Source: Bacteroidales bacterium (lineage in GTDB: Bacteria; Bacteroidota; Bacteroidia; Bacteroidales; VadinHA17). Taken from it: a stretch of DNA of 15,653 nucleotides. The stretch spans positions 1 to 15,653 of the forward strand of contig DAIDJT010000025.1 in assembly GCA_027451265.1 (NCBI GenBank), written 5' to 3'. The notes under the pieces are model-generated. The model was not told the DNA's origin. It saw only the letters and a list, made by a program, of their open reading frames with translations, and made no database searches. Positions 1-6,678 of this stretch are shown here, piece by piece (positions within the stretch are counted from its first letter, which is position 1; each line of letters starts with the position of its first letter). Position numbers and translations under genes: made by a program.

Positions 1-133
1 GATGTTATTGAGTATTTTCACAGTAAAAGCCGGGGGGCTGCTCTTTGGCATATAAACGGAAGGAACAACAGGTTCTGTAATTCAATATATTTGTTAACCA
101 TAAAAATCCGTTGTACCTAAAGTGTGACTAACT
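1..133. other. Left edge; possible 3' end of an unseen upstream gene
   Basis: Two plus-strand frames are open from the left edge. One is hydrophobic and ends in TAA at 53-55 (17 codons, last residues AGGLLFGI). The other ends in TAA at 118-120 (39 codons). The hydrophobic one would suit the end of a membrane protein, but so short a tail cannot be assigned and either frame may be chance. The AT-rich stretch 80-130 carries a promoter-like element and leads into the Tat-signal gene. Confidence 0.25.
86..93 (+). promoter_or_regulatory. Candidate Bacteroidota -7 element
   Basis: TATATTTG matches the Bacteroidota primary sigma -7 consensus TAnnTTTG at every fixed base and lies about 40 bases upstream of the DUF362 start. 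No TTTG -33 element is found at the usual 19-21 base spacing, so it is a half-supported promoter only. Confidence 0.35.
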
Positions 134-1339
134 ATGAACCAGGTAAACCGTCGTAATTTCCTCCGTCTGGCAGGCGCTGGCGCCGCCGCAGCTGCAGCCG
201 CCCCGGTGGCACAGGCAATGAGTGCTGCAACACTCCCCGTTGCCAATATCATGAACCCGGAATCTGCCGGTCAGCAGACCCAGCAGGGCAAACCGGATAC
301 GAACATCGCTGACGCCGCAAAAACTGCCCGCGGTCTCAAATCTATGCCTGGACTTTATCCCGGATTGGTGGCGGTTGTTAAGAACACCCGTTCAGTGAAA
401 GACAATGCCATCATTGAGCAGGAGGTGTATGACATGATCGCCCGTTCCATGCTTGAGCTTACAGGTGAGAAAAAACTGAAGAAAGCATGGAGAAAATTCG
501 TCTCACCAGGTGACAGAATAGGGCTGAAGGTCAACCCGGTGGCAGGAAAGAGCCTCAGCACCAGCCACGAGGTGGTGAGGTCGGTGATAGCTCAGTTGGA
601 GGAGAGCGGCATAAAGAGATCACAGCTTACCATATGGGACAGGCGCGAGTTTGAGCTGACCGACGCTGGATTCACACCTGAGAACTATCCGGGCATACGC
701 ATCGTCGGCACCGAACAGATGGACAAGGAGGGGCTTTACTATGGCAAGGACGGCAAACTTTACGGTGAGCATATGATTGACCGCGACTGGTACTACTGGG
801 CCGATGTGGAGGGCGAATATGACGAATATACAATGCCCTACATGGTCAACGGCGGCAAGTACTCATATTTCACCAAAATCGTCACACAGGAACTTGATAA
901 AATCATCAATATCCCTATTCTCAAGAATGCCGGCATGACAGTGACCCTGGCGCTGAAGAACCTGGCATTCGGATCGGTTTCAAACACCGGCAGGCTGCAT
1001 GCAAAGCTGTGGAACGAAACCTGTGCGCAGGTGTGCGCCTTTGCACCCCTCCGTGACAAGGTGGTCCTGAACATCGCTGACGGCATCAAGGGATGCTTTA
1101 ACGGCGGACCAGGAGCCAACCCTCAGTTCTTCTGCGATTACCATACGATTATTACCGGATCCGATCCGGTTGCGGTTGACCGTATTGGATATGATATTGT
1201 TCTTGCCAAAAGGATTGCTGAGGGTTTACAGAAAGCCGGCACACCCCAGGCTCTGGAGTTCATGCTGCAGGCTGAACGCCTGTCACTTGGTGTGGCCGAC
1301 CGTGAAAAAATTGAGCTGAGGGAAGTGGTGCTGGGATAA
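134..1339 (+). CDS. Tat-exported DUF362 family protein
   Basis: The protein has 401 residues. The N-terminus is a twin-arginine signal: NRRNFLRL at residues 5-12, then an Ala-rich hydrophobic stretch to about 28, so it is likely folded in the cytoplasm and exported through TatABC. The body, from about residue 70, shows DUF362 hallmarks: RIGLKVNP (128-135), TLALKNLAFG (271-280), ADGIKG followed by GGPGANP (315-330), and SDPVAVDRIGYD (343-354). The DUF362 family has no settled activity; several members carry ferredoxin-type clusters, but no CxxCxxC motif is present here. Four cysteines (C297, C301, C321, C334) cluster in the C-terminal third and could bind a metal or form disulfides (inference). 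The ATG is chosen because it places the RR motif at the extreme N-terminus. The next gene starts 23 bases downstream and encodes another exported protein, suggesting co-transcription. The family call is firm; the function is unknown. Confidence 0.85.
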   Translation: MNQVNRRNFLRLAGAGAAAAAAAPVAQAMSAATLPVANIMNPESAGQQTQQGKPDTNIADAAKTARGLKSMPGLYPGLVAVVKNTRSVKDNAIIEQEVYDMIARSMLELTGEKKLKKAWRKFVSPGDRIGLKVNPVAGKSLSTSHEVVRSVIAQLEESGIKRSQLTIWDRREFELTDAGFTPENYPGIRIVGTEQMDKEGLYYGKDGKLYGEHMIDRDWYYWADVEGEYDEYTMPYMVNGGKYSYFTKIVTQELDKIINIPILKNAGMTVTLALKNLAFGSVSNTGRLHAKLWNETCAQVCAFAPLRDKVVLNIADGIKGCFNGGPGANPQFFCDYHTIITGSDPVAVDRIGYDIVLAKRIAEGLQKAGTPQALEFMLQAERLSLGVADREKIELREVVLG

Positions 1340-1362
1340 AACTTTTGATTATTGACTGAATA

Positions 1363-2157
1363 ATGTTTTCCGGAAAAATTCTTACTGCTGCAGCAGCAGC
1401 ACTGATAGCTGTCACCGCCGGCGCGCAGTCGGCACTTGTACCCCGTGCCCTTTCATTGATGAATGGCGTTGAGTCAGCCCAGAGCCGGACATTTACCGAG
1501 ACCTCTTTGTACGGGTATATAGACGGTGGTGCCGAGCTGTACCTCGAATATGGCTTTGACACACTGCTTGTGACTGAGCTCGTTATTGAAGGCAACGACA
1601 TCAAGGCCGAGGTATACCGCATGAAGGACCCTGAGGCTGCTTTTGGCATTTTCTCCGTATCACGGTTCCGCTGCAACGGGGGCGCAAAACTGACCGAGCA
1701 CATATGCCGGTCAGCATACCAGTTGCAGTTCTGCAAGGGACCATATTATGTCAGTATTATCAACGACACCGGCAGTGCTGATGACCAGAAACTCTCCGGT
1801 GACCTGGCCAGGCTGCTGATCGATAATATTGCGGAGCCGCCGTTTGATCCGGGAAGTTTCTATACCGGCGTTCTGGATGAGGAAACGATGCGCGGTGCAG
1901 TTCTGGTCAGAGGCCCTCTCGGGATATATAACGGCATTCCTGTGCTGTCTGACAAACTCGGTAAGGCAACCGGGTACAGTGCCCTTCTGATAAGGCAGGG
2001 TGCGGATACAATTGCCTCACTTTGGTTCAAAAATGATTTCGCAGCAGAACAATTTCTGCGTGCCGCGAAGTTGCAGACAGGTTCAGGGAAAGACGCAGTT
2101 GGCAGTGACTCAGCTGTTTCAGTGGTTTCGGCAAGACATATTATTATTACTTTTTGA
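1363..2157 (+). CDS. Secreted DUF6599-like protein
   Basis: The protein has 264 residues. Residues 1-22 look like a Sec signal peptide (Lys at position 5, an Ala-rich core, likely cut near AGAQ), so the product is probably periplasmic. The mature part opens with LYGYIDGGAELYLEYGF (49-65), followed by EVYRMKDPEAAFGIFS (83-98). I associate this pair of motifs with the DUF6599 family, from memory rather than a search. Three cysteines fall at 104, 115 and 124. No catalytic motif is recognised. It follows the Tat DUF362 gene by 23 bases on the same strand, so the two are likely co-expressed and may work together in the periplasm (inference). Its TGA stop at 2155-2157 overlaps the -33 element of the trxB promoter, which fits the end of a transcription unit. 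Confidence 0.7.
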   Translation: MFSGKILTAAAAALIAVTAGAQSALVPRALSLMNGVESAQSRTFTETSLYGYIDGGAELYLEYGFDTLLVTELVIEGNDIKAEVYRMKDPEAAFGIFSVSRFRCNGGAKLTEHICRSAYQLQFCKGPYYVSIINDTGSADDQKLSGDLARLLIDNIAEPPFDPGSFYTGVLDEETMRGAVLVRGPLGIYNGIPVLSDKLGKATGYSALLIRQGADTIASLWFKNDFAAEQFLRAAKLQTGSGKDAVGSDSAVSVVSARHIIITF

Positions 2158-2185
2158 TATCGGTGTCATTTATTTGCTATTTTTG
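2153..2185 (+). promoter_or_regulatory. Bacteroidota-type promoter for trxB
   Basis: TTTG at 2153-2156 and TATTTTTG at 2178-2185 match the Bacteroidota -33 (TTTG) and -7 (TAnnTTTG) elements exactly, with a 21-base spacer inside the accepted 19-21 range. Transcription would begin around 2190, giving a short leader before the ATG at 2210. The -33 box overlaps the stop codon of the preceding gene. Confidence 0.7.
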
Positions 2186-2209
2186 TCGTCTTAATACTGA
2201 AATAGCAGC

Positions 2210-3214
2210 ATGCAGTTTTTTAAACCGCTTGAAACTGGCAGTGAGGAAAAGAAAAAGCCTGCCACATCAACAGAAAAAATAAGGTGTCTCATTATAGGTT
2301 CAGGGCCTGCAGGGTACACTGCAGCCATATATGCCGCCCGCGCAAACCTTAAACCGGTACTCTATACCGGATTGCAGCAGGGTGGTCAGCTTACCACAAC
2401 AACTGAGGTCGAGAATTTCCCGGGGTATCCTGATGGTGTCACCGGACCGGAGATGATGGAAGACCTGCGCAAGCAGGCTGAAAGGTTCGGGACGGAGATA
2501 CGGTTTGGAATAGCAACCTCTTCAGATTTCTCGGGTAAGCCGCTGAAGGTAACCTTTGACGGCAGTGTTGAGACAGAGGCAGACGTGGTGATTATTGCAA
2601 CCGGTGCCACGGCTAAATACCTCGGCATACCTGCCGAAACAAAATATGCAGGTATGGGAGTCTCGGCATGCGCCACATGTGACGGATTCTTCTACCGCGG
2701 CAAGGATGTGGCCGTTGTAGGCGGTGGTGACACTGCATGCGAGGAGGCAACTTACCTTGCTGGCCTGTGCAGAAAGGTGTACATGATTGTCAGGCGTGAC
2801 GTGCTCCGGGCAAGCAAGGCCATGCAGCACAGGGTTATGAATACGTCCAATATCGAGATATTGTGGAAATGCCAGGTTGAGGATCTGTTCGGAACACAGG
2901 GTGTTGAGGGGGCAGTTATCATCAGAGGCAGGGGAACACCTGAAGAAGAGAAGTTCAATATCAGCATTGACGGGTTCTTCCTGGCCATCGGGCATACGCC
3001 GAACTCGGAAGTGTTCAAGCCATGGCTTGAGACCGATGAGACAGGATATATAATAAAAGAGCCGGGCTCGACGCGGACGCGCATTCCAGGTGTGTTCGCC
3101 GCAGGTGATGTGGCTGACCGGGTATACAGGCAGGCAGTTACGGCGGCCGGAAGCGGCTGCCAGGCTGCTATTGATGCTGAGAGATATCTCTCAGATCAGG
3201 GACAGGGAAATTAA
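2210..3214 (+). CDS. trxB: Thioredoxin-disulfide reductase
   Basis: This FAD enzyme uses NADPH to reduce thioredoxin in the cytoplasm. It has 334 residues. The FAD-binding motif is IIGSGPAGYTAAIYAARA (28-45). The redox-active site is CATCD with C154 and C157. The NADPH-binding glycine motif is VVGGGDTACEEA (169-180), and HRVMN with VRRD lies in the same domain. The C-terminal FAD motif is GVFAAGDVADRVYRQAV (294-310). It is slightly longer than typical low-molecular-weight TrxB because about 24 polar, Lys-rich residues precede the first beta strand. The ATG at 2210 is kept because it is the only ATG ahead of the FAD motif and sits just downstream of a consensus promoter. No thioredoxin gene lies in the window. 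The SRPBCC gene follows after 30 bases and may be co-transcribed. Confidence 0.96.
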   Translation: MQFFKPLETGSEEKKKPATSTEKIRCLIIGSGPAGYTAAIYAARANLKPVLYTGLQQGGQLTTTTEVENFPGYPDGVTGPEMMEDLRKQAERFGTEIRFGIATSSDFSGKPLKVTFDGSVETEADVVIIATGATAKYLGIPAETKYAGMGVSACATCDGFFYRGKDVAVVGGGDTACEEATYLAGLCRKVYMIVRRDVLRASKAMQHRVMNTSNIEILWKCQVEDLFGTQGVEGAVIIRGRGTPEEEKFNISIDGFFLAIGHTPNSEVFKPWLETDETGYIIKEPGSTRTRIPGVFAAGDVADRVYRQAVTAAGSGCQAAIDAERYLSDQGQGN

Positions 3215-3244
3215 TAACATAAAAAGGGGAAACAAACGCTTATC

Positions 3245-3631
3245 ATGCGGAATTTTAAAAAGACATTTCATATAAATGCTGAGCCATCTGACATTTATGC
3301 TGCGCTTACAAATCCGTACACAATAGAACTCTGGTCGGGTTACCCGGCAATAATGCCTTCAAAGGCAGGGGAGGAGTTCAACATGTGGGACGGTGACATC
3401 TGCGGACGGATTATTGATCTCGTCCCTGACAGGAAAGTGGTACAGGAGTGGTATTTCGGAGACCGTGAGCTTGAATCACAGGTCACCATCACCATCAGCG
3501 GCAACGGAGGTGGAACAGCTGTTACTGTTGAACATACAAATATCCCGGTAGAGGATTACCAGAACATTGCTGAGGGGTGGAATGAGTACTACATGGGGGC
3601 CATCAGGCGTTTTTACAACCCCAATTTCTGA
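3245..3631 (+). CDS. SRPBCC / AHSA1-like (START fold) protein
   Basis: The protein has 128 residues, cytoplasmic, with no signal peptide. The pattern is that of AHSA1-type SRPBCC proteins: an N-terminal strand (KKTFHINAEPSDIYAALT, 5-22), a central block with GEEFNMWDGDICGRIIDLVP (42-61) and a VVQEWYF strand (65-71), then a C-terminal helix carrying GWNEYYMGAIRRF (111-123). Such proteins form a hydrophobic cavity; relatives include Hsp90 activator-like domains, but the ligand here is unknown. It lies 30 bases after trxB, with AAAAAGGGGAAAC upstream as a weak purine-rich ribosome site. Its last 19 bases overlap the 3' end of the minus-strand TorD-like gene, so the two converge with no room for a conventional terminator. 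The family call is confident; the role is not. Confidence 0.85.
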   Translation: MRNFKKTFHINAEPSDIYAALTNPYTIELWSGYPAIMPSKAGEEFNMWDGDICGRIIDLVPDRKVVQEWYFGDRELESQVTITISGNGGGTAVTVEHTNIPVEDYQNIAEGWNEYYMGAIRRFYNPNF

Positions 3632-4299
3632 CCCTCAAGTATATCAAGCACATCTTCCAGCCCGCCTACTATCAGGTCTGATATGCCTGTATAGCATTTC
3701 GTCCTTGACTTTTCGGAGACTGCTTCACCCCAGCGCGGAAGCCAGTTGAGCATTTCCTTTCTGATGTACCGTGTAAGATCATTGCTGATCATTGCCCTGA
3801 TCTCATAATCGTCTTCAGTAAGGTACTTCTCGAGCATCAGGTTGATGAAAAGAAGCTGGATGCCGAGATGATCGGGAGCCAGGCTGCTTTCATCACCCCT
3901 GCTATAGCCATACCTGCGGTAAAGGCTGCACAGCTCGTCATAGTGTTCTTCTGCAGGCCGGTCACTTTTTTTCCAGTACGATGCCGCCGGATAGGCCCCG
4001 GCAGTACCATCGCCGGCAAGCAGTGAATGGTAGTTGTCATCCACGGCGTGATGGCACTGTTGCTTCAACGGGCAGGGTGATTTAAGAAGGCGGACCGCCC
4101 TTGCGAATCTGGCGTTGGTGCTTGATACCGGCAGGTTGCGCAGCAGCCCTTCATCACAAAGATGGGAAAGGTCGCTTTCGCCGGGAGTTATTGAAACGGA
4201 TCCGCCGAGAAAAAGAAACAATGAAGTATAAGCCTGAAGGAGCTCTTCAGGAGTATTTATGCTGTTAATGTTGCCAGTCATCAGAAAATCAGGTTGCAT
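3613..4299 (-). CDS. TorD/DmsD-family redox enzyme maturation chaperone
   Basis: The protein has 228 residues, all-helical in appearance, with no signal peptide. The core motif PDHLGIQLLFINLMLEKYL (142-160) matches the TorD/NarJ family hallmark, where an Asp-His pair after a Pro sits at the start of a helix. The C-terminal IRKEMLNWLPRWGEAV (179-194) matches the family's 'WLP' helix. These chaperones bind the Tat signal or apoenzyme of molybdopterin oxidoreductases before export. No molybdoenzyme gene is in the window, so its client is elsewhere or it serves something else. It is the last gene of the minus-strand sigma-factor cluster, 31 bases after the second DUF4252 gene. ATG at 4299 is used; Met7 (4281) is an equally possible start. 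Cysteines at 76, 82, 124 and 202 are notable, but no metal site is evident. Confidence 0.8.
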   Translation of the reverse strand: MQPDFLMTGNINSINTPEELLQAYTSLFLFLGGSVSITPGESDLSHLCDEGLLRNLPVSSTNARFARAVRLLKSPCPLKQQCHHAVDDNYHSLLAGDGTAGAYPAASYWKKSDRPAEEHYDELCSLYRRYGYSRGDESSLAPDHLGIQLLFINLMLEKYLTEDDYEIRAMISNDLTRYIRKEMLNWLPRWGEAVSEKSRTKCYTGISDLIVGGLEDVLDILEGQKLGL

Positions 4300-4330
4300 G
4301 ACCCAATAACGTGATTATCCGGCAAATTGT

Positions 4331-4843
4331 TCACTTCCTTACTTTGTCGAGATTCTCCAGTTCGTTTATACCCATGCTGTCAGAGAGGCTTGCAATTGTT
4401 TTCAGGTCGAGGTCTCCCTGGATTGATACCACCGAGCTTCCCTCACCGCCAGTGACCATCACCAGTTCGGCAATCCTGCCCCCGACTTCCCGGATCATGA
4501 AGAAAACGTTTCCATTTTCTTCCTTTACCGTCATAAGTTCCTCATAGCCATTGTGCTGTAATTTTGGCATGAGTTCCGCTGCAAGGTTAACACCGGATGA
4601 GTTCCGGGCGCTGTCAATGCTAAGAATCCTTATTCCCTTAATCCTGGTAACGAGATTACGGAACTCTTCGTCATTACTGTCAATCCTTGACAGGAGGCTG
4701 AACATCTTCGATGAAATGAATACCGATGTGAATCCATCCTTCCCGTCATACCTTGCGAACAGTTCGTCAACCGGGCTCTTCTGCGCAAGCAGCGAAAGCG
4801 GCAGAACAGCCAGGAGAATCAGGATAAATACCTGTTTTTTCAT
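4331..4843 (-). CDS. DUF4252 family secreted protein (copy 2)
   Basis: With the chosen start the protein has 170 residues. The frame is open 18 codons further upstream (to 4897), but that part is Lys/Gln-rich and would overlap the anti-sigma gene. Met at 4841-4843 starts a clean Sec signal peptide (MKKQVFILILLAVLPLSLLA), so this start is preferred. There is no lipobox cysteine, so it is likely a soluble periplasmic protein rather than a lipoprotein. After cleavage come DELFARYDGKDGFTSVFIS, then a basic-hydrophobic strand IKGIRILSID, YEELMTVKEENG and FFMIRE, the pattern of DUF4252. The paralogue at 5947-6456 shares DExFxxY, G(F/Y)T(S/T)V, YEELM(T/S)V and FM(I/V)R at the same spacing. It starts 10 bases after the anti-sigma stop. 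Biochemical function is unknown; the position suggests a link to the sigma/anti-sigma switch (inference). Confidence 0.82.
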   Translation of the reverse strand: MKKQVFILILLAVLPLSLLAQKSPVDELFARYDGKDGFTSVFISSKMFSLLSRIDSNDEEFRNLVTRIKGIRILSIDSARNSSGVNLAAELMPKLQHNGYEELMTVKEENGNVFFMIREVGGRIAELVMVTGGEGSSVVSIQGDLDLKTIASLSDSMGINELENLDKVRK

Positions 4844-4853
4844 GATATCTTTT

Positions 4854-5417
4854 TTATTTTGTTTCTTTATTTTCTGCTTCAGGCTTAAGCCCGTCAAGGT
4901 ACCGGAGCCTTGAAAGGTTCTTCCCGACGAGGCCGTTGATATTCCGAAGGCTGTTCAGTTCATCCGGGCTCACGGTGATTGTGCCGACCTGTTGAAGCTG
5001 TGTGGTGCCGGCATTCATGTTTTCCGAAACCGTAAGAAGGATGCTTTTCACTTCGGCCATTGCCAGATCAGGGTCACTGAACGTGTCTCCGTTGCCTGGT
5101 GACCTCAGCTGGCTGAAGATAAGCCACAGACCGGCAACAGCGGCAGCTGCGGTGCCAATGATGGCCAACAGCCTCCTCCTCCCGTTCGATGTCGTCACCC
5201 TTGTCTCCGTGCGGGTCACCGCCTCAAGCCTTGCATCAAAATCTTCCGACGGTTCAGGCATCCTTTCCGGTGCGATGGCCAGGTACCCGTCCTCATCCGT
5301 CATAGAGGCAGGTGCTGCAACGCTGCCGAGGTATTTCCTGAGAGTAAGCTCTTCTTCTTCGCTGGTCTCCCCACGGTAGTACCTACCAATCAGTTCCCTT
5401 ATCTTTTCCTGTTCCAT
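4854..5417 (-). CDS. Single-pass membrane anti-sigma factor, zinc-free type
   Basis: The protein has 187 residues. The N-terminus (MEQEKIRELIGRYYRGETSE, 1-20) resembles the start of Bacteroidota anti-sigma factors, with a helical cytoplasmic domain to about residue 78. Three arginines (80-82) precede one transmembrane segment (about 83-102, LLAIIGTAAAAVAGLWLIFS), which predicts an N-in, C-out topology. About 85 residues are periplasmic. The protein has no cysteine or histidine at all, so it cannot be a zinc-binding (ZAS) anti-sigma factor. Its first 35 bases overlap the end of the sigma gene in another frame, suggesting translational coupling and a fixed ratio. The role is inferred from position, topology and N-terminal pattern: it would hold the neighbouring sigma factor until a periplasmic signal releases it. 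There is no secretin/TonB (STN) or FecR domain, so it is not the classic TonB-type regulator. Confidence 0.72.
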   Translation of the reverse strand: MEQEKIRELIGRYYRGETSEEEELTLRKYLGSVAAPASMTDEDGYLAIAPERMPEPSEDFDARLEAVTRTETRVTTSNGRRRLLAIIGTAAAAVAGLWLIFSQLRSPGNGDTFSDPDLAMAEVKSILLTVSENMNAGTTQLQQVGTITVSPDELNSLRNINGLVGKNLSRLRYLDGLKPEAENKETK

Positions 5418-5919
5418 AACTGTATATCCTTTCCAGCTCTTCTTTTATCTGTTTTCTTGCCCTGGACATCAATGTCCGGAGGGCCGCAACATTCATCCCC
5501 AGTGCTTCAGCCGTCTCGTCATAAGTATAGCCCTCAATATCTCTCATGATGACTGCACTCTTCCCGGGTTCATTCATCCTGCCGACAATCAGGCGGACCA
5601 GCCGTGCAGCCTCACCTGCATCATGGGCTTTGACAGTGTCAGCGTCAGCGGCCGCCATGGCTTCAGTCTCGCGGTGATCTCCTATCCGGAGGTTCTTCTT
5701 TTTCCTCAGGATATCTATGCAGCAATTGCGGGTCACAGTGGTGCACCAGGCAGCAACGCTTGACAGGTTCCTTCTGGAATTCCTCTCCGCCCACAACTTC
5801 ATCATTACCTCTTGCACCGCGTCTTCCGCCTCCTCCCGGCTGTTCAGGTACCGGTAGGCGAGGGCATAAAGCCTTCGCCCTTCCGGCAAAACCATTTTCC
5901 TGAAATCTTCGGGGGTCAT
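5383..5919 (-). CDS. ECF-type RNA polymerase sigma-70 factor
   Basis: The protein has 178 residues, a normal length for an ECF sigma factor. Region 2 spans about 14-75: LAYRYLNSREEAEDAVQEVM (20-39), with the typical D-A-V-Q-E core-binding helix, and AWCTTVTRNCCIDILRKKK (57-75), the -10-recognition helix. After a linker, region 4 spans about 108-165, with RDIEGYTYDETAEALGMNV (126-144) and RTLMSRARKQIKEEL (148-162) as the helix-turn-helix for -35 recognition. Adjacent cysteines (C66, C67) lie in region 2. The start at 5919 is in-frame with the usual short lead before region 2. It lies 27 bases downstream of the first DUF4252 gene and overlaps the anti-sigma gene by 35 bases. The regulon is unknown; autoregulation from the divergent intergenic region is plausible, but no binding site can be proven by eye. 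Confidence 0.94.
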   Translation of the reverse strand: MTPEDFRKMVLPEGRRLYALAYRYLNSREEAEDAVQEVMMKLWAERNSRRNLSSVAAWCTTVTRNCCIDILRKKKNLRIGDHRETEAMAAADADTVKAHDAGEAARLVRLIVGRMNEPGKSAVIMRDIEGYTYDETAEALGMNVAALRTLMSRARKQIKEELERIYSYGTGKDKGTDW

Positions 5920-5946
5920 CTTGTTGAGAACTGTTCCCCAAAGTTA

Positions 5947-6456
5947 TCAATCCCCGGAAATCTCAAGCTCTTCAAGAATTGCCAGTCCCTTCCCGTCACT
6001 TTCAAAGAGCCTTGAGGCTTCATCCCTGGTTAGATTTCCCTCAATATGCACCACAGCCTCATCATCACCGTCAATGACAAGAAGCATCTCTTTCACAATG
6101 TCCCTCTCGCTCCTTACCATGAACCTGAGATCGGTATCATAGTTCCTTACTGACATCAGTTCCTCGTACCTGCCTCTTCTGATAATGTTCCTGATTTCAG
6201 GGAGAAACCCATTGGATTCCGGAGCCTTATCCTTATCCCTGACCAGCAGCCGTATGGAAGTGATCTTTTTCATCGGATTGTCCGGGTCATCACCCTCCCT
6301 GCTTCCGAGGAAGCCAAGCAGGCTGCCGTTGATGATAACCGTGGTATACCCTTCCCTGGCACTGTATTTATTGAAGAACTCATCCGCTGAGAGTCTCTGT
6401 GCTGTCAGTGAAGCAGCAAAAGCGATAACTGCAATTGTTAAAACCATTCTTTTCAT
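5947..6456 (-). CDS. DUF4252 family secreted protein (copy 1)
   Basis: With the chosen start the protein has 169 residues. The frame extends 16 codons upstream to 6504, but Met at 6454-6456 begins a proper signal peptide (MKRMVLTIAVIAFAASLTAQ), so that start is preferred. It has no cysteine at the cleavage site and is probably soluble and periplasmic. The mature protein begins with ADEFFNKYSAREGYTTVIING and contains ITSIRLLVRD, YEELMSVRNYD and RFMVRSE, the DUF4252 pattern also seen in the copy at 4331-4843. The two are clearly diverged paralogues, so the duplication is not recent. It is the first gene of the minus-strand cluster, with the sigma gene 27 bases after its stop. Function is unknown. 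Being secreted, it could act on the periplasmic part of the anti-sigma factor or be a product of the regulon (inference). Confidence 0.82.
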   Translation of the reverse strand: MKRMVLTIAVIAFAASLTAQRLSADEFFNKYSAREGYTTVIINGSLLGFLGSREGDDPDNPMKKITSIRLLVRDKDKAPESNGFLPEIRNIIRRGRYEELMSVRNYDTDLRFMVRSERDIVKEMLLVIDGDDEAVVHIEGNLTRDEASRLFESDGKGLAILEELEISGD

Positions 6457-6678
6457 GACTGTCCGTTTTGGTTTGATAGTGTCAACTGAATCAATGACGA
6501 TCAACCGGCAAAAACATTACATGATTTTCCGGTTATTTGAAAAAGTGTTGATATCTGTCAGGGTTTCCCGGTTGGCTCCGGCTACAACAGTATTATTTTT
6601 ATCGGCGGCATTGTAAACGAATATTCTTAAAACAGCCAACTGTATTTAAAAAATTAACCAGAATAAAAGATTCGCCAA
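6457..6678. promoter_or_regulatory. Divergent intergenic region, sigma operon / DUF4914
   Basis: These 222 bases lie between two divergent start codons and should hold promoters for both directions. Only near-matches are visible. On the minus strand, 6509-6516 reads TGTTTTTG, seven of eight to TAnnTTTG counting the free positions, about 50 bases before the DUF4252 start. On the plus strand, 6594-6601 reads TATTTTTA, also one off consensus. A perfect palindrome GAATATTC occurs in the AT-rich part near 6620. None is convincing alone; an ECF-type promoter for autoregulation would not look like these. Confidence 0.3.

Noticed and set aside
838..1119. Minus-strand open frame of 93 codons inside the DUF362 gene.
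   Set aside because: It lies wholly within a well-supported gene, has no family pattern and shows the low-complexity composition of an antisense shadow.
4844..4897. Upstream extension of the second DUF4252 protein (18 residues).
   Set aside because: It would bury the signal peptide behind a Lys/Gln-rich stretch and overlap the anti-sigma coding end; the internal Met gives a normal secretory start.
4551..4913. Plus-strand open frame of 120 codons opposite the DUF4252 and anti-sigma genes.
   Set aside because: The minus-strand genes have signal peptide, family motifs and operon spacing; the plus-strand frame has none and is Ser/Arg-rich, as expected for a shadow.
6457..6504. Upstream extension of the first DUF4252 protein (16 residues).
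   Set aside because: The internal Met at 6456 starts directly at the basic-hydrophobic signal peptide; the extension has no signal-like character.
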